Assembly: GCF_007997005.1 (NCBI RefSeq)
Contig: NZ_VOSL01000006.1
Coordinates: forward strand, 61,642 to 125,641
Direction: 5' to 3'
DNA: 64,000 nt
Source: Lujinxingia vulgaris
GTDB taxonomy: Bacteria; Myxococcota_A; Bradymonadia; Bradymonadales; Bradymonadaceae
Below the pieces are notes generated by a model. The model was given only the letters and a program-made list of their open reading frames with translations. It was not told where the DNA came from and made no database searches. Made by a program: the position numbers and the translations under genes. Of this stretch, positions 25,228 to 33,641 are shown one piece after another. The first letter of the stretch is position 1. The number at the start of each line of letters is the position of its first letter.

Positions 25228-25529
25228 TACCTTCGCAGATCTACGTGATCGCCGGCGCGGGACTGGTCTCGGTGGGGGTGTTTGCCTGGGTTGTGCGCCG
25301 CCACCTGGTGCGGCGGATGATGGGCGTGAACATCCTGAGCACCGGTGTGTTTATGATGTTGATTGGCGGCGCGCGGCGCGTGGAAGGGGGGCCTGATGGG
25401 GTGCCCCAGGCGATGGTGCTCACAGGGATCGTCGTTGCGGTGAGCGCCACGGCGTTGGGGCTGGCGCTGATCCAACGCATCTACGATCAGCGTGGTGAGC
25501 GCTCGGTCGAAGAGAGGGGGCCGATGTGA
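25224..25529 (+). CDS. mrpC: Mrp/Mnh antiporter subunit C (NuoK-like)
   Basis: A 101-residue three-helix protein of the MnhC/MrpC/NuoK family. The central helix 'LVRRMMGVNILSTGVFMMLIG' and the following 'PQAMVLTGIVVAVSATALGLALI' match the conserved GxxLLxxAVNL and P-Q-A-L-V-L-T-x-I-V-I/V blocks, although the Glu usually found in NuoK TM2 is not evident. The start ATG overlaps mrpB (ATGA) and has GGGGAGG upstream. It overlaps the next subunit by four bases (GTGA). Confidence 0.92.
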   Translation: MIPSQIYVIAGAGLVSVGVFAWVVRRHLVRRMMGVNILSTGVFMMLIGGARRVEGGPDGVPQAMVLTGIVVAVSATALGLALIQRIYDQRGERSVEERGPM

Positions 25530-27037
25530 GGGGGCTTCCGCTGATCAGCGCGTCGATCTGGGTGCCTTTGCTCGGGGCGCTTTTTGTGTCGTTGTGGCCT
25601 CGCCGCTACGCGGCGCGCTGCGGCATAGGGGCGTCGATTGCCAGCGCCGCTGCCGCGCTGCTGCTCGTGGTGGCGGTGGCCCTTTCGGGGCCGCGCCGCG
25701 AGCGCCTGGGAGGGTGGGGCGCGCCGGCGGGCATCGAGCTGTGGATCGACGGGTTCTCGGCGTTGATGATCGCGATGACCGCGGTGGTCGGTGGGGTCGT
25801 CAGCGTCTATGCCCTGGCCTATTTTCGAGCCAAAGACAGCTCGGGCGATCCGCAACGTCAGGAGGTGGAAGGTCGTCGAGAGGCTTATTTCTGGCGGATC
25901 TGGTTGCTGGTGTGGGCGGCGATCAACGGGGTGTTCGCGTCGGCCGACCTCTTTAACCTCTACGTCACGCTGGAGGTTGTGGGGTTGGGCGCCGTCTCCC
26001 TGGTCGCGCTTGCCGGGGGGCGGGCGCTGCCGGCGGCCATGCGCTACCTCTTTGTGACGCTGAGCGGCTCGTTGCTCTACCTGCTGGGCGTGGTCTTGAT
26101 CTACAGCGAGGTGGGGACCCTGGCGCTCTTTCAGGCCGGTGAGTCGCTCATTGCAGGGACGCTGGCGCAGGCCGCGCTCGTGGTGATGGTGGTAGGTTTG
26201 GCGCTAAAGACCGCGCTCTTCCCGCTGCACTTCTGGTTGCCGCCGGCCCACGCCGACGCGCCGGCGGCGGTCAGCGCGTTGCTCTCCGCGCTGGTGATCA
26301 AGGTGACGTTTTACATTCTGGTGCGCCTCTGGGTGGTGGTGTTTCCGGCCTCGGTGAGTCAACCGGTGGGGGAGGCGCTGATGCTCCTGGGGTTGATCGC
26401 GGTGATCTGGGGCAGCTGGCGTGCGCTGCGTCAGCAGCGCTTGAAGATGCTCGTGGCGTACTCGACGGTCGCCCAGGTGGGGTATCTTTTTCTGGTGTTC
26501 GGGCTGGGGCCGCGAGCCGACGGGAGCGCGGGATGGCAGGCCGGGGCGTATTTTGCGATCTCGCATGCCTGCGCCAAGGGCGCGATGTTTCTGGCCGCCG
26601 GGGCGATCGCGCGCGCCGTCGGCCATGACCAGATCGAGGAGATGCGCGGGGTCGGGGCACGGCTGGCGCTACCCTTCTTCGCGTTTGGGCTGGGGGGGAT
26701 CAGCCTGATGGGGCTACCTCCCAGCGGAGGCTATGTCAGCAAGTGGCTCTTCATCACCTCGGCGGCGGCCACCGGCGATGTGATTGTGGTGATCGCGGTG
26801 GCGTTGGGAGGTCTTCTGGCGGCGGCGTATGTGTTTCGTGTGCTGGCGCTGGCCTTTGAGCGAGCGCCGCGCGAGGGTGCACCTTCGCTGCGTCCGATCC
26901 CTGCGACCCTGGGGTGGTCAGCGCTGGTTCTGGGGGCGGTGGCCGTGGCGCTGGGACTTGCCGCCGGCGCTCCGCTTGCACTTCTGGAGGTGGGCCTGCC
27001 CTTCGGGCAGAGTCTGGCCGAAGGAGTCACCCCTTGA
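25526..27037 (+). CDS. mrpD: Mrp subunit D-like proton-conducting transporter (NuoN/L/M family)
   Basis: A 503-residue, roughly 14-helix antiporter-type subunit. The key charged residues are present: the TM5 Glu in 'YVTLEVVGLGAVSLVALAG' (Glu150), the TM7 Lys in 'LALKTALFPLHFWLPPAHADAP', the TM8 Lys in 'LSALVIKVTFYILVRLW' and 'LVAYSTVAQVGYLFLVFG' with the following 'ISHACAKGAMFLAAG' (TM12 His/Lys). It would carry out one proton-translocation step coupled to Na+ export in the Mrp complex. The start is a GTG overlapping mrpC (GTGA). The MrpD role is assigned by position after mrpC, as with MbhH. Confidence 0.92.
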   Translation: MRGLPLISASIWVPLLGALFVSLWPRRYAARCGIGASIASAAAALLLVVAVALSGPRRERLGGWGAPAGIELWIDGFSALMIAMTAVVGGVVSVYALAYFRAKDSSGDPQRQEVEGRREAYFWRIWLLVWAAINGVFASADLFNLYVTLEVVGLGAVSLVALAGGRALPAAMRYLFVTLSGSLLYLLGVVLIYSEVGTLALFQAGESLIAGTLAQAALVVMVVGLALKTALFPLHFWLPPAHADAPAAVSALLSALVIKVTFYILVRLWVVVFPASVSQPVGEALMLLGLIAVIWGSWRALRQQRLKMLVAYSTVAQVGYLFLVFGLGPRADGSAGWQAGAYFAISHACAKGAMFLAAGAIARAVGHDQIEEMRGVGARLALPFFAFGLGGISLMGLPPSGGYVSKWLFITSAAATGDVIVVIAVALGGLLAAAYVFRVLALAFERAPREGAPSLRPIPATLGWSALVLGAVAVALGLAAGAPLALLEVGLPFGQSLAEGVTP

Positions 27038-28554
27038 GCGTACTCTTCTGGTTACCCCTGGCGGTGGTGCTCAGCTCGATGGTCCCCGGGCTGGCGATCT
27101 TCCTGCTGCGCGAAGATCAGGTCGTCGCACGCACCGCCCTCAACCTGCTCGGTGCGCTGACGAAGCTGGCGTTGATCGCCGCGATGGTCTTTGGCGTCTA
27201 CCGCGGGCAGATCTACGAGACGCGTTTTCCCCTGATGCCGGGCTTCGATCTGGTGCTTCATGCCTCGGCGTTGCCCATGCTCTTCGTGGTGCTCTCGGCG
27301 GTGCTCTGGTTGATCACCACCATCTACGCCATTGGCTATCTGGAGCGCTCGCCAGGGCGCAGTCGCTTCTTCGGGTTTTTCAGCGTGTGCGTTAGCGCGA
27401 CCACGGGCATCGCGCTCTCCGGCAACCTCTTTACCTTTGTGCTCTTCTACGAGCTGCTCACTCTTGCGACCTATCCGCTGGTCGTTCATCGGGGGACCCG
27501 CGAAGCGCTGCGAGCGGGCAAAATCTACCTGGCCTACACCCTGACTGGCGGCACCGCGCTGATGGTCGCGGTGGTGTGGATGCATACCGTGGTCGGGCCT
27601 TTTGACTTCACTGAGGGCGGAGCGCTGGCGGCGCACTATGAGGATCATCATCAGGCGCTGATCATCCTCTTCTGGGTGATGGTCGCCTCACTCGGGGTCA
27701 AAGCGGCGCTGGTGCCCCTGCATGGCTGGCTGCCGGTGGCGATGGTCGCGCCGGCTCCGGTGAGCGCATTGTTGCACGCGGTGGCCGTGGTCAAGGCCGG
27801 GGCCTACGGGATCGTCCGCCTGGTCTATGATGTCTACGGCATCACCTTTGTGCGCGAGCTGGGGCTGGGCACGGGCCTGGCGATCTGGGCCTCAATCACC
27901 ATCCTCTATGCCTCGCTTCGCGCGCTCTCCCAGGACAAGCTCAAGCGGATGCTGGCCTACTCCACGGTCAGCCAGGTGGCGTACATCATCCTCGGCGTGG
28001 GGCTCGGCGGCCCGCTGGCCAGTGTGGGCGGGATTGTTCATCTGGTGCACCAGGGGGTGATGAAGATCACGCTCTTCTTTTGCGCCGGCAACCTGGCCGA
28101 GACCCTCGGAGTCCATCGCATCTCCCAGACGCGCGGAGTCGCCCGCCGCATGCCCTGGACGATGGCTGCCTTTACGATCGGCGCGCTGGGGATGATCGGG
28201 GTGCCTCCGCTGGCGGGGTTCATCTCCAAATGGACCCTGGGGACCGGCGCGATGGCCAGCGGGTCACCCTGGGCGCTGGCCGTGCTGGCGGCCTCCAGCG
28301 CGCTGAACGCGGCCTACTTTCTGCCGGTCGTCTTCCGTGCCTACTTCCAGGAACCCCTGCGCCCCTGGCCTCGGGAGGGCGATGCAGGGCGTCTGGAGAC
28401 CCACCTGAGCCTGCTCGTGCCGCCGGTGATCACGGCACTTCTGGTGATCGCGATGGGGCTGTGGGCCAGCTCAACGGCCAGTCCTCTCTCGTGGGTTGAG
28501 CTGATCGTTACGCGCATTTATCCCGATCCTGAGTCCGGCATCGGAGGGCTTTAA
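27034..28554 (+). CDS. Second NuoL/M/N-type antiporter subunit of the Mrp-like cluster
   Basis: A 506-residue, about 14-helix paralogue. The TM5 Glu is present in 'FVLFYELLTLATYPLVVH' (Glu140), the TM7 Lys in 'LGVKAALVPLHGWLPVAM', the TM8 Lys in 'LLHAVAVVKAGAYGIVRLV', and the distal motif in 'LVHQGVMKITLFFCAGN' with 'LAGFISKW'. The start is a TTG at 27034: AAGGAG lies upstream and TTGA overlaps the mrpD stop, as at the other junctions in this operon; no suitable ATG exists. It may stand in for the N-terminal NuoL-like part of MrpA, but it lacks the MbhD/MbhE C-terminal extension, which is supplied by separate genes. Confidence 0.9.
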   Translation: MSVLFWLPLAVVLSSMVPGLAIFLLREDQVVARTALNLLGALTKLALIAAMVFGVYRGQIYETRFPLMPGFDLVLHASALPMLFVVLSAVLWLITTIYAIGYLERSPGRSRFFGFFSVCVSATTGIALSGNLFTFVLFYELLTLATYPLVVHRGTREALRAGKIYLAYTLTGGTALMVAVVWMHTVVGPFDFTEGGALAAHYEDHHQALIILFWVMVASLGVKAALVPLHGWLPVAMVAPAPVSALLHAVAVVKAGAYGIVRLVYDVYGITFVRELGLGTGLAIWASITILYASLRALSQDKLKRMLAYSTVSQVAYIILGVGLGGPLASVGGIVHLVHQGVMKITLFFCAGNLAETLGVHRISQTRGVARRMPWTMAAFTIGALGMIGVPPLAGFISKWTLGTGAMASGSPWALAVLAASSALNAAYFLPVVFRAYFQEPLRPWPREGDAGRLETHLSLLVPPVITALLVIAMGLWASSTASPLSWVELIVTRIYPDPESGIGGL

Positions 28555-28556
28555 GG

Positions 28557-30341
28557 ATGGCCGATATGGAGTCGATCGCTGTGGTCGGGCTGGTTGTGGC
28601 GCTGGCTTTTCCGCTCCTGGGCGCGCTGCTCTCGGCGCTCGGTCGCCCGAGGCTCGCGTTGATGGTCGGACCGCTGTGGGCGGCCCCGGCGCTGGCCTCC
28701 CTCGGCGTGGTCGGCGAGCAGAGCGGCCGCGTCCCCACGATGCTGATGGAGGCGCGATTTGGTCTGGATGTGACCTCCATGGCGTTTCTTGCCGTCTGCG
28801 CGGTGGTCTGGGCGATGGCGTCGGTCTATGCCGCAGCCACCATGCGCGATGAGGGAGGGTTGCGACGCTTCGGCGTCTTCTTCTTCGGCGCGATGGCCGG
28901 CAACTTCGTGCTGATCGGCGCGATGGATATGATCAGCTTCATGTCGGGTTTCGCGCTTATGAGCTACGCGGCCTACGGGCTGGTCGCCCATGCGATGAGC
29001 GTCTCGGCCTGGCGTGCGGGGAGGGTGTATCTGGCGCTAACGGTCGCGGCGGAGTTGGCCCTCTGGGCCGGCGCGGTGCTGGCCTGGTCGATGGCCGACA
29101 CCTGGGAGTTGGCTGAAATCCGCCACGCGCTCGCCACCTCCGAGGGCGTTGCACCTCTGGCCATCGCCCTGATCTTTGGCGCCTTCGGGGTCAAGGCGGG
29201 GCTCGTCCCGCTGCACATCTGGCTTCCCCTGGCCCACCCGGCGGCGCCCACCGCCGCCAGCGCCGTGCTCAGCGCCGCCATGATCAAAGCCGGGGTGCTC
29301 GGCTGGCTTCGCTTTCTGCCTCTGGGAGAGATCGAACTTCCTACCCTCGGGGCAAGCGCAGTCATGCTGGGCGCGCTCGGAACCTTCGGCGCGGTCGTCG
29401 TAGGTTTGTTGCAGCGAAAGCCCAAAACCATCCTCGCCTACTCCAGCGTCAGTCAGATGGGGTATGTCGCACTGCTCATCGGTATTGCCGCGCGCTGGCC
29501 TTCGACCTACCCGACGGCGCTGCTGGCCATCGTCGTCTTCGTCGTGCACCACGGTCTGGCCAAAGGCGCGCTCTTTTTGAGCGTCGACGCCGCGCCTCGT
29601 CTGGCGTTCTCCGGCTCAACGCGGCGCACATTCATCAGCTCGGTGATGGTGCTCTTACCCGCCGTCGCCCTCTGCGGCGCACCGCTGACCAGCGGCGCGC
29701 TGGCCAAATACGCGCTCAAGAGCGTGTCGCACCTTGAGCATGTGAGGCTGCCCACGGCCCTGCTCGATGTCTGGTTGGTCGCCGGGGCGCTGGCGACCGG
29801 CGTGCTCATGGCGCGTTTTCTCATCGTCGTGTGGCGCGCGCGCGCCGCTCGCGACACCGAGACGCTGCCGGGGGCCGGGCTAGTTGCCTGGGCCATCCTG
29901 GCCACCGGATCGCTCTGGGCGCTGGCGATCCTCCCCCTGGCGATTCCCTCCAAATGGTTCGGAAGCATTCAGACGCTGACCGCGGTGTGGTCGGCGCTCT
30001 GGCCCCTGGTGGTCGTCGCCGCGGTGGCCTGGATCGTCACGGGGACCTCCGGCACGGTCCTGCATCGCGGGGTGGGGCGAGTGGCTCCGGGCGACCTGCT
30101 CGGGCCTGCCGTCGTGTTGAGCCTGGTGTTGCTGCGCGGGTCCAACCGCTTCAGCGCGTTCCTGGAGCGACATTGGACGCGCGGGCTGGCGCGTCTAAAT
30201 GATCGCGCCGAGCGGATCGCGTTGCGGATCAAGGCGGCGCCGGGGGCTCGCTACCAACTCTGGGCGCGCTGGCTCTCCGGCGAGTGGCTCGCCCTGGCGC
30301 TCGCCCTGATCTTCGCCGCGGCGATCTGGCTGAACGTGTAG
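28557..30341 (+). CDS. Third NuoL/M/N-type subunit, with altered TM5 (no catalytic Glu)
   Basis: A 594-residue antiporter-like subunit starting two bases after the previous stop. The TM7 segment 'FGVKAGLVPLHIWLPLAHP', TM8 'LSAAMIKAGVLGWLRF', 'LAYSSVSQMGYVALL' and TM12 'VVHHGLAKGALFL' keep their Lys/His residues. The TM5 segment reads 'ISFMSGFALMSYAAYGLVAH': the residue aligned with the Glu of its two neighbours is Ala133. The C-terminus is extended by roughly 90 residues, with a basic amphipathic stretch (~545-575) and one more helix, faintly recalling the NuoL lateral helix. It may be a structural or modified channel subunit of the Mrp-like complex. HyfB/MbhM-like is the alternative label. 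Confidence 0.85.
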   Translation: MADMESIAVVGLVVALAFPLLGALLSALGRPRLALMVGPLWAAPALASLGVVGEQSGRVPTMLMEARFGLDVTSMAFLAVCAVVWAMASVYAAATMRDEGGLRRFGVFFFGAMAGNFVLIGAMDMISFMSGFALMSYAAYGLVAHAMSVSAWRAGRVYLALTVAAELALWAGAVLAWSMADTWELAEIRHALATSEGVAPLAIALIFGAFGVKAGLVPLHIWLPLAHPAAPTAASAVLSAAMIKAGVLGWLRFLPLGEIELPTLGASAVMLGALGTFGAVVVGLLQRKPKTILAYSSVSQMGYVALLIGIAARWPSTYPTALLAIVVFVVHHGLAKGALFLSVDAAPRLAFSGSTRRTFISSVMVLLPAVALCGAPLTSGALAKYALKSVSHLEHVRLPTALLDVWLVAGALATGVLMARFLIVVWRARAARDTETLPGAGLVAWAILATGSLWALAILPLAIPSKWFGSIQTLTAVWSALWPLVVVAAVAWIVTGTSGTVLHRGVGRVAPGDLLGPAVVLSLVLLRGSNRFSAFLERHWTRGLARLNDRAERIALRIKAAPGARYQLWARWLSGEWLALALALIFAAAIWLNV

Positions 30342-30451
30342 CGTCTGGTTTCGATCTCCACGCCCTCCGTGGTATGAGGGGCGCGATTGAGATCGAACGA
30401 TCGCGCCGCCGCCCCTGGCCCGGCTCCCGGCGTCACCTCTGAGGATATCGC

Positions 30452-31339
30452 ATGAAGAAACGTGGAATTATTACCCTGGTCGCCATTTTTGGCGCGCTCT
30501 TCTTCGGATTGATGATCTTTATCGCGGTGCTCGTCACCGCGTTTTCCCCGGAGGGCTTCAGTGGCCCCGGTGAGAGCATCGGCGTGGTTGAGGTGGAAGG
30601 CACCATCATGGACGCCAGAGACACCATCGAAGACATCCGCCGTTTTCAGAAAGACGACAACATCAAAGCCGTCGTCGTACGCGTGAACTCCCCGGGCGGC
30701 GCGGTGGCCCCCTCGCAGGAGATCTACGAGGCGGTCAAAGACCTTAAAGAGGTCAAGCCGGTGGCCATCTCCATGGGCGCGACCGCAGCCAGCGGCGGCT
30801 ACTACATCGCGTGCGGTGCCGACACGATCTTCGCCAACAACGGCACGCTCACCGGCTCCATTGGGGTGATCACGCAGTTCTTTAATGTCGAGGGCATCAT
30901 CAACCGCGTCGACCTTGAGGTGAACACCATCAAGAGCGGCGAGTTCAAAGACTCCGGCTCGCCATTCCGCGAATTTTTGCCGCAGGATGAGGCGGTCTTC
31001 GCCGAGATGGTCAACGACATCCACAATCAGTTTGTCGAAGATGTCGCGGCCTGCCGCGAGCTGGACGAGGCCGCGGTGCGCCGCCTGGCCGACGGGCGCG
31101 TCTACACGGGCCGTCAGGCAAAAGCCAACAAGCTCGTCGATGAGATCGGGACCCTGCAGGACACCATCGACTACCTCGCTGCCGAGGTCGGTCTTGAGGA
31201 TCCCCCCGTGGTCTATCCGCCCGAAGAGAGCATGGGCTTTGTGCAGGAACTGCTGAGCGCGAGCGTGCGCTCGACCGCCGAGGCCGCCCGCGCCGAAGCC
31301 GCTCCGCGCGTGCAGCTCCTCTACACCGGCCCGCGGTGA
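30452..31339 (+). CDS. sppA: Signal peptide peptidase SppA (short form)
   Basis: A 295-residue membrane-anchored serine protease that degrades cleaved signal peptides. One N-terminal helix (residues 5-30) is followed by a single ClpP-fold S49 domain. The nucleophile Ser114 is in 'GATAASGGYYIACGAD', and the general-base Lys166 is in 'IKSGEFKDSGSPFREF', 52 residues on, the same spacing as Ser147-Lys199 of Bacillus subtilis SppA. The short length and single domain indicate the Bacillus/archaeal type rather than E. coli 67-kDa SppA. GAGGA lies upstream of the ATG. It follows the Mrp-like block by 110 bases and abuts the TolC-like gene by four bases. Confidence 0.93.
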   Translation: MKKRGIITLVAIFGALFFGLMIFIAVLVTAFSPEGFSGPGESIGVVEVEGTIMDARDTIEDIRRFQKDDNIKAVVVRVNSPGGAVAPSQEIYEAVKDLKEVKPVAISMGATAASGGYYIACGADTIFANNGTLTGSIGVITQFFNVEGIINRVDLEVNTIKSGEFKDSGSPFREFLPQDEAVFAEMVNDIHNQFVEDVAACRELDEAAVRRLADGRVYTGRQAKANKLVDEIGTLQDTIDYLAAEVGLEDPPVVYPPEESMGFVQELLSASVRSTAEAARAEAAPRVQLLYTGPR

Positions 31340-31343
31340 GTCC

Positions 31344-32834
31344 ATGGTTTGCACACGTTTTTCTGCAGGTGCGCTCGCGCTTATCGTCAGCGTCTCGCTC
31401 CTCGCCGAGCTGCCCGACGCCCAAGCCGAAGAGGCGCCTCAGAGCGCCGAAGAGGGGCGTGGCGAGGTCGTCTCCCTGACGCTGGAAGAGGTCGAAGCGC
31501 GCGCTCGCCAGAGCGATGATCTTCAGGCCGAGCAGCAGGCCCGGCGCGACCACGCCCGCTGGCAATCCTACCGCGCGGAGCGCGCCTGGTGGCCCAAACT
31601 TGAGGCTCAGACGCTGGTGGCGCCCGTGCCGGCCAACGCTGACCCTTCGCGCATCGACGAAAACCTCGATGAGATCCTCGCGCTCAACCTCGGGCCGCTG
31701 GTGCGACAGACGGCGCGGGTCATCGTGCCGGTCTATACCTTTGGACGCCTCGGGCTGGCGCAGGAGCTGGCCGAGGTCGGGGTGGATGTCGCCGAGATTC
31801 AGGCCTCCGAGGCCGTTGAGACGCAACTTCTTCGCGCCCGACAGGCCTACTTTGGTCGTCAGCTGGCCGAGGCCTTCGGCAGCCTGCTCGCCGAAGGGGA
31901 GTCGATGGTCGATGAGACGCTGAGCGAGATGGAAGACGCGCGTGACTTCGGCGACGCCGACTTCTCGACCGAAGATCTGCGCCGGCTGCAGATCTTTAAG
32001 GCCGAGCTCGACACGATGGTCCTCGACAACGCCCGCCTTCGCGACCTGAGTGAGGCTGCGTTGCGCTACTTCACCGAGGTGGACCAGCCGCTGAGCGTGC
32101 CGCCCCTCGATCCGGAGCAGGCCGATCTTCCGCTGGCCAGCCTCCAGGCCTGCCAGAGCTTCGCCGAGGCCAACCGCCCCGATCTTCAAAAACTCGAGGG
32201 CGCGATTCGCGCCCGTGAGCTGCAGACCTCCCTGGCGCGCCGCGAGTATCTTCCTAACGTGTTTGCCGCAGCCGACTTTGGGTTCGCCTGGTCGACCGAA
32301 TCGCCGGCGCTGCAGCGCGTCTGCCGCCGCGCGGCCCCGGGGGAGCCCTGCGTCAACGTCGACACCCTGTGGACCCGCCCCTACGCCAATCCCCTCAACT
32401 CCCTGACCTTCGGGGTGGCCCTGGGGCTGCGCTGGAACTTCGACTTTGCCCAGCAGCGCGGCAAGGTCGGTGAGGCCGACGCGAAGCTCGCCGAGCTTAA
32501 GGCACAGGCGCGCCGCGCCCGCGGCGCGGTCGCTCTGGAGGTGGAGCAGGCCTGGCGCACCGCCATCGATGCTCGCGAGCGCATGCACATTGAGCAGCGT
32601 CGCCTGGACGCGGCGCGCCGCTGGCGAAACCAGTACGGGCTCTCCCAGCAGCTCAGCGAGTCGAACGATATGCGCGACGCGCTCGACCCGCTGCGCGCCT
32701 ATTACGAAGCGCAAGTCGCCGTGCTCGAATCGGCCCACGGCTACCTTGACGCGCGCGCGCGCCTGGCCCGCACCATCGGTGCGCCCTCCCTCGATCTGCT
32801 CTCCGACCTCAACGCGCAGCCCGGCACGAACTGA
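31344..32834 (+). CDS. TolC-family outer-membrane channel protein
   Basis: A 496-residue exported protein: signal peptide MVCTRFSAGALALIVSVSLLA with cleavage near 'DAQA-EE', then long alpha-helical hairpins with heptad-like patterns and short beta segments, in the two-fold repeated layout of the outer-membrane efflux protein family. Typical stretches are 'LTLEEVEARARQSDDLQAEQ' at the start of the first repeat and 'NRPDLQKLEGAIRARELQ' followed by 'YLPNVFAAADFGF' in the second. The start codon is four bases after sppA, so it is coupled to it. No inner-membrane pump or adaptor gene is adjacent, so the partner system is unknown. Confidence 0.85.
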   Translation: MVCTRFSAGALALIVSVSLLAELPDAQAEEAPQSAEEGRGEVVSLTLEEVEARARQSDDLQAEQQARRDHARWQSYRAERAWWPKLEAQTLVAPVPANADPSRIDENLDEILALNLGPLVRQTARVIVPVYTFGRLGLAQELAEVGVDVAEIQASEAVETQLLRARQAYFGRQLAEAFGSLLAEGESMVDETLSEMEDARDFGDADFSTEDLRRLQIFKAELDTMVLDNARLRDLSEAALRYFTEVDQPLSVPPLDPEQADLPLASLQACQSFAEANRPDLQKLEGAIRARELQTSLARREYLPNVFAAADFGFAWSTESPALQRVCRRAAPGEPCVNVDTLWTRPYANPLNSLTFGVALGLRWNFDFAQQRGKVGEADAKLAELKAQARRARGAVALEVEQAWRTAIDARERMHIEQRRLDAARRWRNQYGLSQQLSESNDMRDALDPLRAYYEAQVAVLESAHGYLDARARLARTIGAPSLDLLSDLNAQPGTN

Positions 32835-32940
32835 ACTTTCTGGTCTGCCGGGTTGAATGAAGACCGCCTCCCCGCTGTCTTAAGGATGAGCGCGGCGAGG
32901 TGCGTCGCACAAAATGACCGATCAAGCAGGAGCATGACGT

Positions 32941-33552
32941 ATGAAGAACTCCACGTCCATCATTCGACGGGTCGCAGGGCTGGCCGCCGGCGCTTCTCTG
33001 GCCCTTTTGAGCCTCAACGCCTGGGCTGATGCGCCGGCCGAGGTGGTCGAGGAGCGCACCTCCGCGATCGCGAAGGTGCTTGAGAAGCCCGACAGCGAGG
33101 CGCGCAACGCCCAGCTAACCCGCGAGCTCAACCAGACCCTGGACTTCGCCTACCTGGCCTCTCAGGCCTTCGGTGAGCACTGGGAAGCACGCACGCCGGA
33201 GGAGCGCGCGGAGTTTCTCGACCTTCTGCAGCGCATGCTCCAGGCCAACTACCAGGACAAGCTCAGCGGCCGCACGCTCAACGAAGACTACACCATCACC
33301 TATGGCGATGAGCGCACCCGCGGCTCCCGCGCCTTCGTGCGTGGCGAGGTCACCCGCGAAGGCAAGACCTACCCGGTGGTCTATCGCCTGTATCAAGATG
33401 GCGAGACCTGGCGCATCTATGACCTCGTGATCGATGACATCAGCCTGGAAGAGACCTACCGCGAGGGCTACGTGCCCATCATCGAAGATGAGGGCTGGGG
33501 CGAGCTGATTCGACTGATGCGCGAGCGTATCGCCGAGATGGAAAAGGACTGA
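32941..33552 (+). CDS. MlaC/Ttg2D-family periplasmic phospholipid-binding protein
   Basis: A 203-residue protein with a Sec signal peptide (basic start, hydrophobic core, cleavage at AWA-DAP). The mature part matches the MlaC (toluene tolerance Ttg2D) family: 'LNQTLDFAYLASQAFGEHWEARTPEERAEF', then 'LLQRMLQANYQDKLSG', and the C-terminal 'VVYRLYQDGETWRIYDLVIDDISLEETYREGY'. MlaC carries phospholipids between outer and inner membranes. The Mla ABC transporter genes (mlaFEDB) are not in the window. It lies 106 bases after the TolC-like gene on the same strand and is closed by the terminator at 33581-33620. Confidence 0.9.
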   Translation: MKNSTSIIRRVAGLAAGASLALLSLNAWADAPAEVVEERTSAIAKVLEKPDSEARNAQLTRELNQTLDFAYLASQAFGEHWEARTPEERAEFLDLLQRMLQANYQDKLSGRTLNEDYTITYGDERTRGSRAFVRGEVTREGKTYPVVYRLYQDGETWRIYDLVIDDISLEETYREGYVPIIEDEGWGELIRLMRERIAEMEKD

Positions 33553-33580
33553 ATCTGCAATCCTCATTCGGCATTCAGAA

Positions 33581-33620
33581 CGCAAAAAACGCCGGCCCCT
33601 TCGGGCCGGCGTTTTTTGCG
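33581..33620. terminator. Bidirectional terminator between mlaC-like and FHA-TPR genes
   Basis: A perfect 18-bp stem (33581-33598 with 33603-33620) has a CTTC loop. The GC-rich core GCCGGCCC is flanked by A6 on one side and T6 on the other, so it can terminate both convergent genes. It is the strongest terminator in the window. Confidence 0.95.
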
Positions 33621-33641
33621 TTCTTCGCTGTTTCGAGTCGC

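Noticed and set aside
23227..30341. Reading the cluster as complex I or a membrane-bound hydrogenase
   Set aside because: There is no NuoB/C/D/H/I homologue, no [NiFe] subunit and no ferredoxin-like gene. Only antiporter-module subunits are present.
32235..32845. Other-frame Arg/Ser-rich frames inside the TolC-like and neighbouring genes
   Set aside because: They overlap real genes in other frames, lack ribosome-binding sites and have typical shadow composition.
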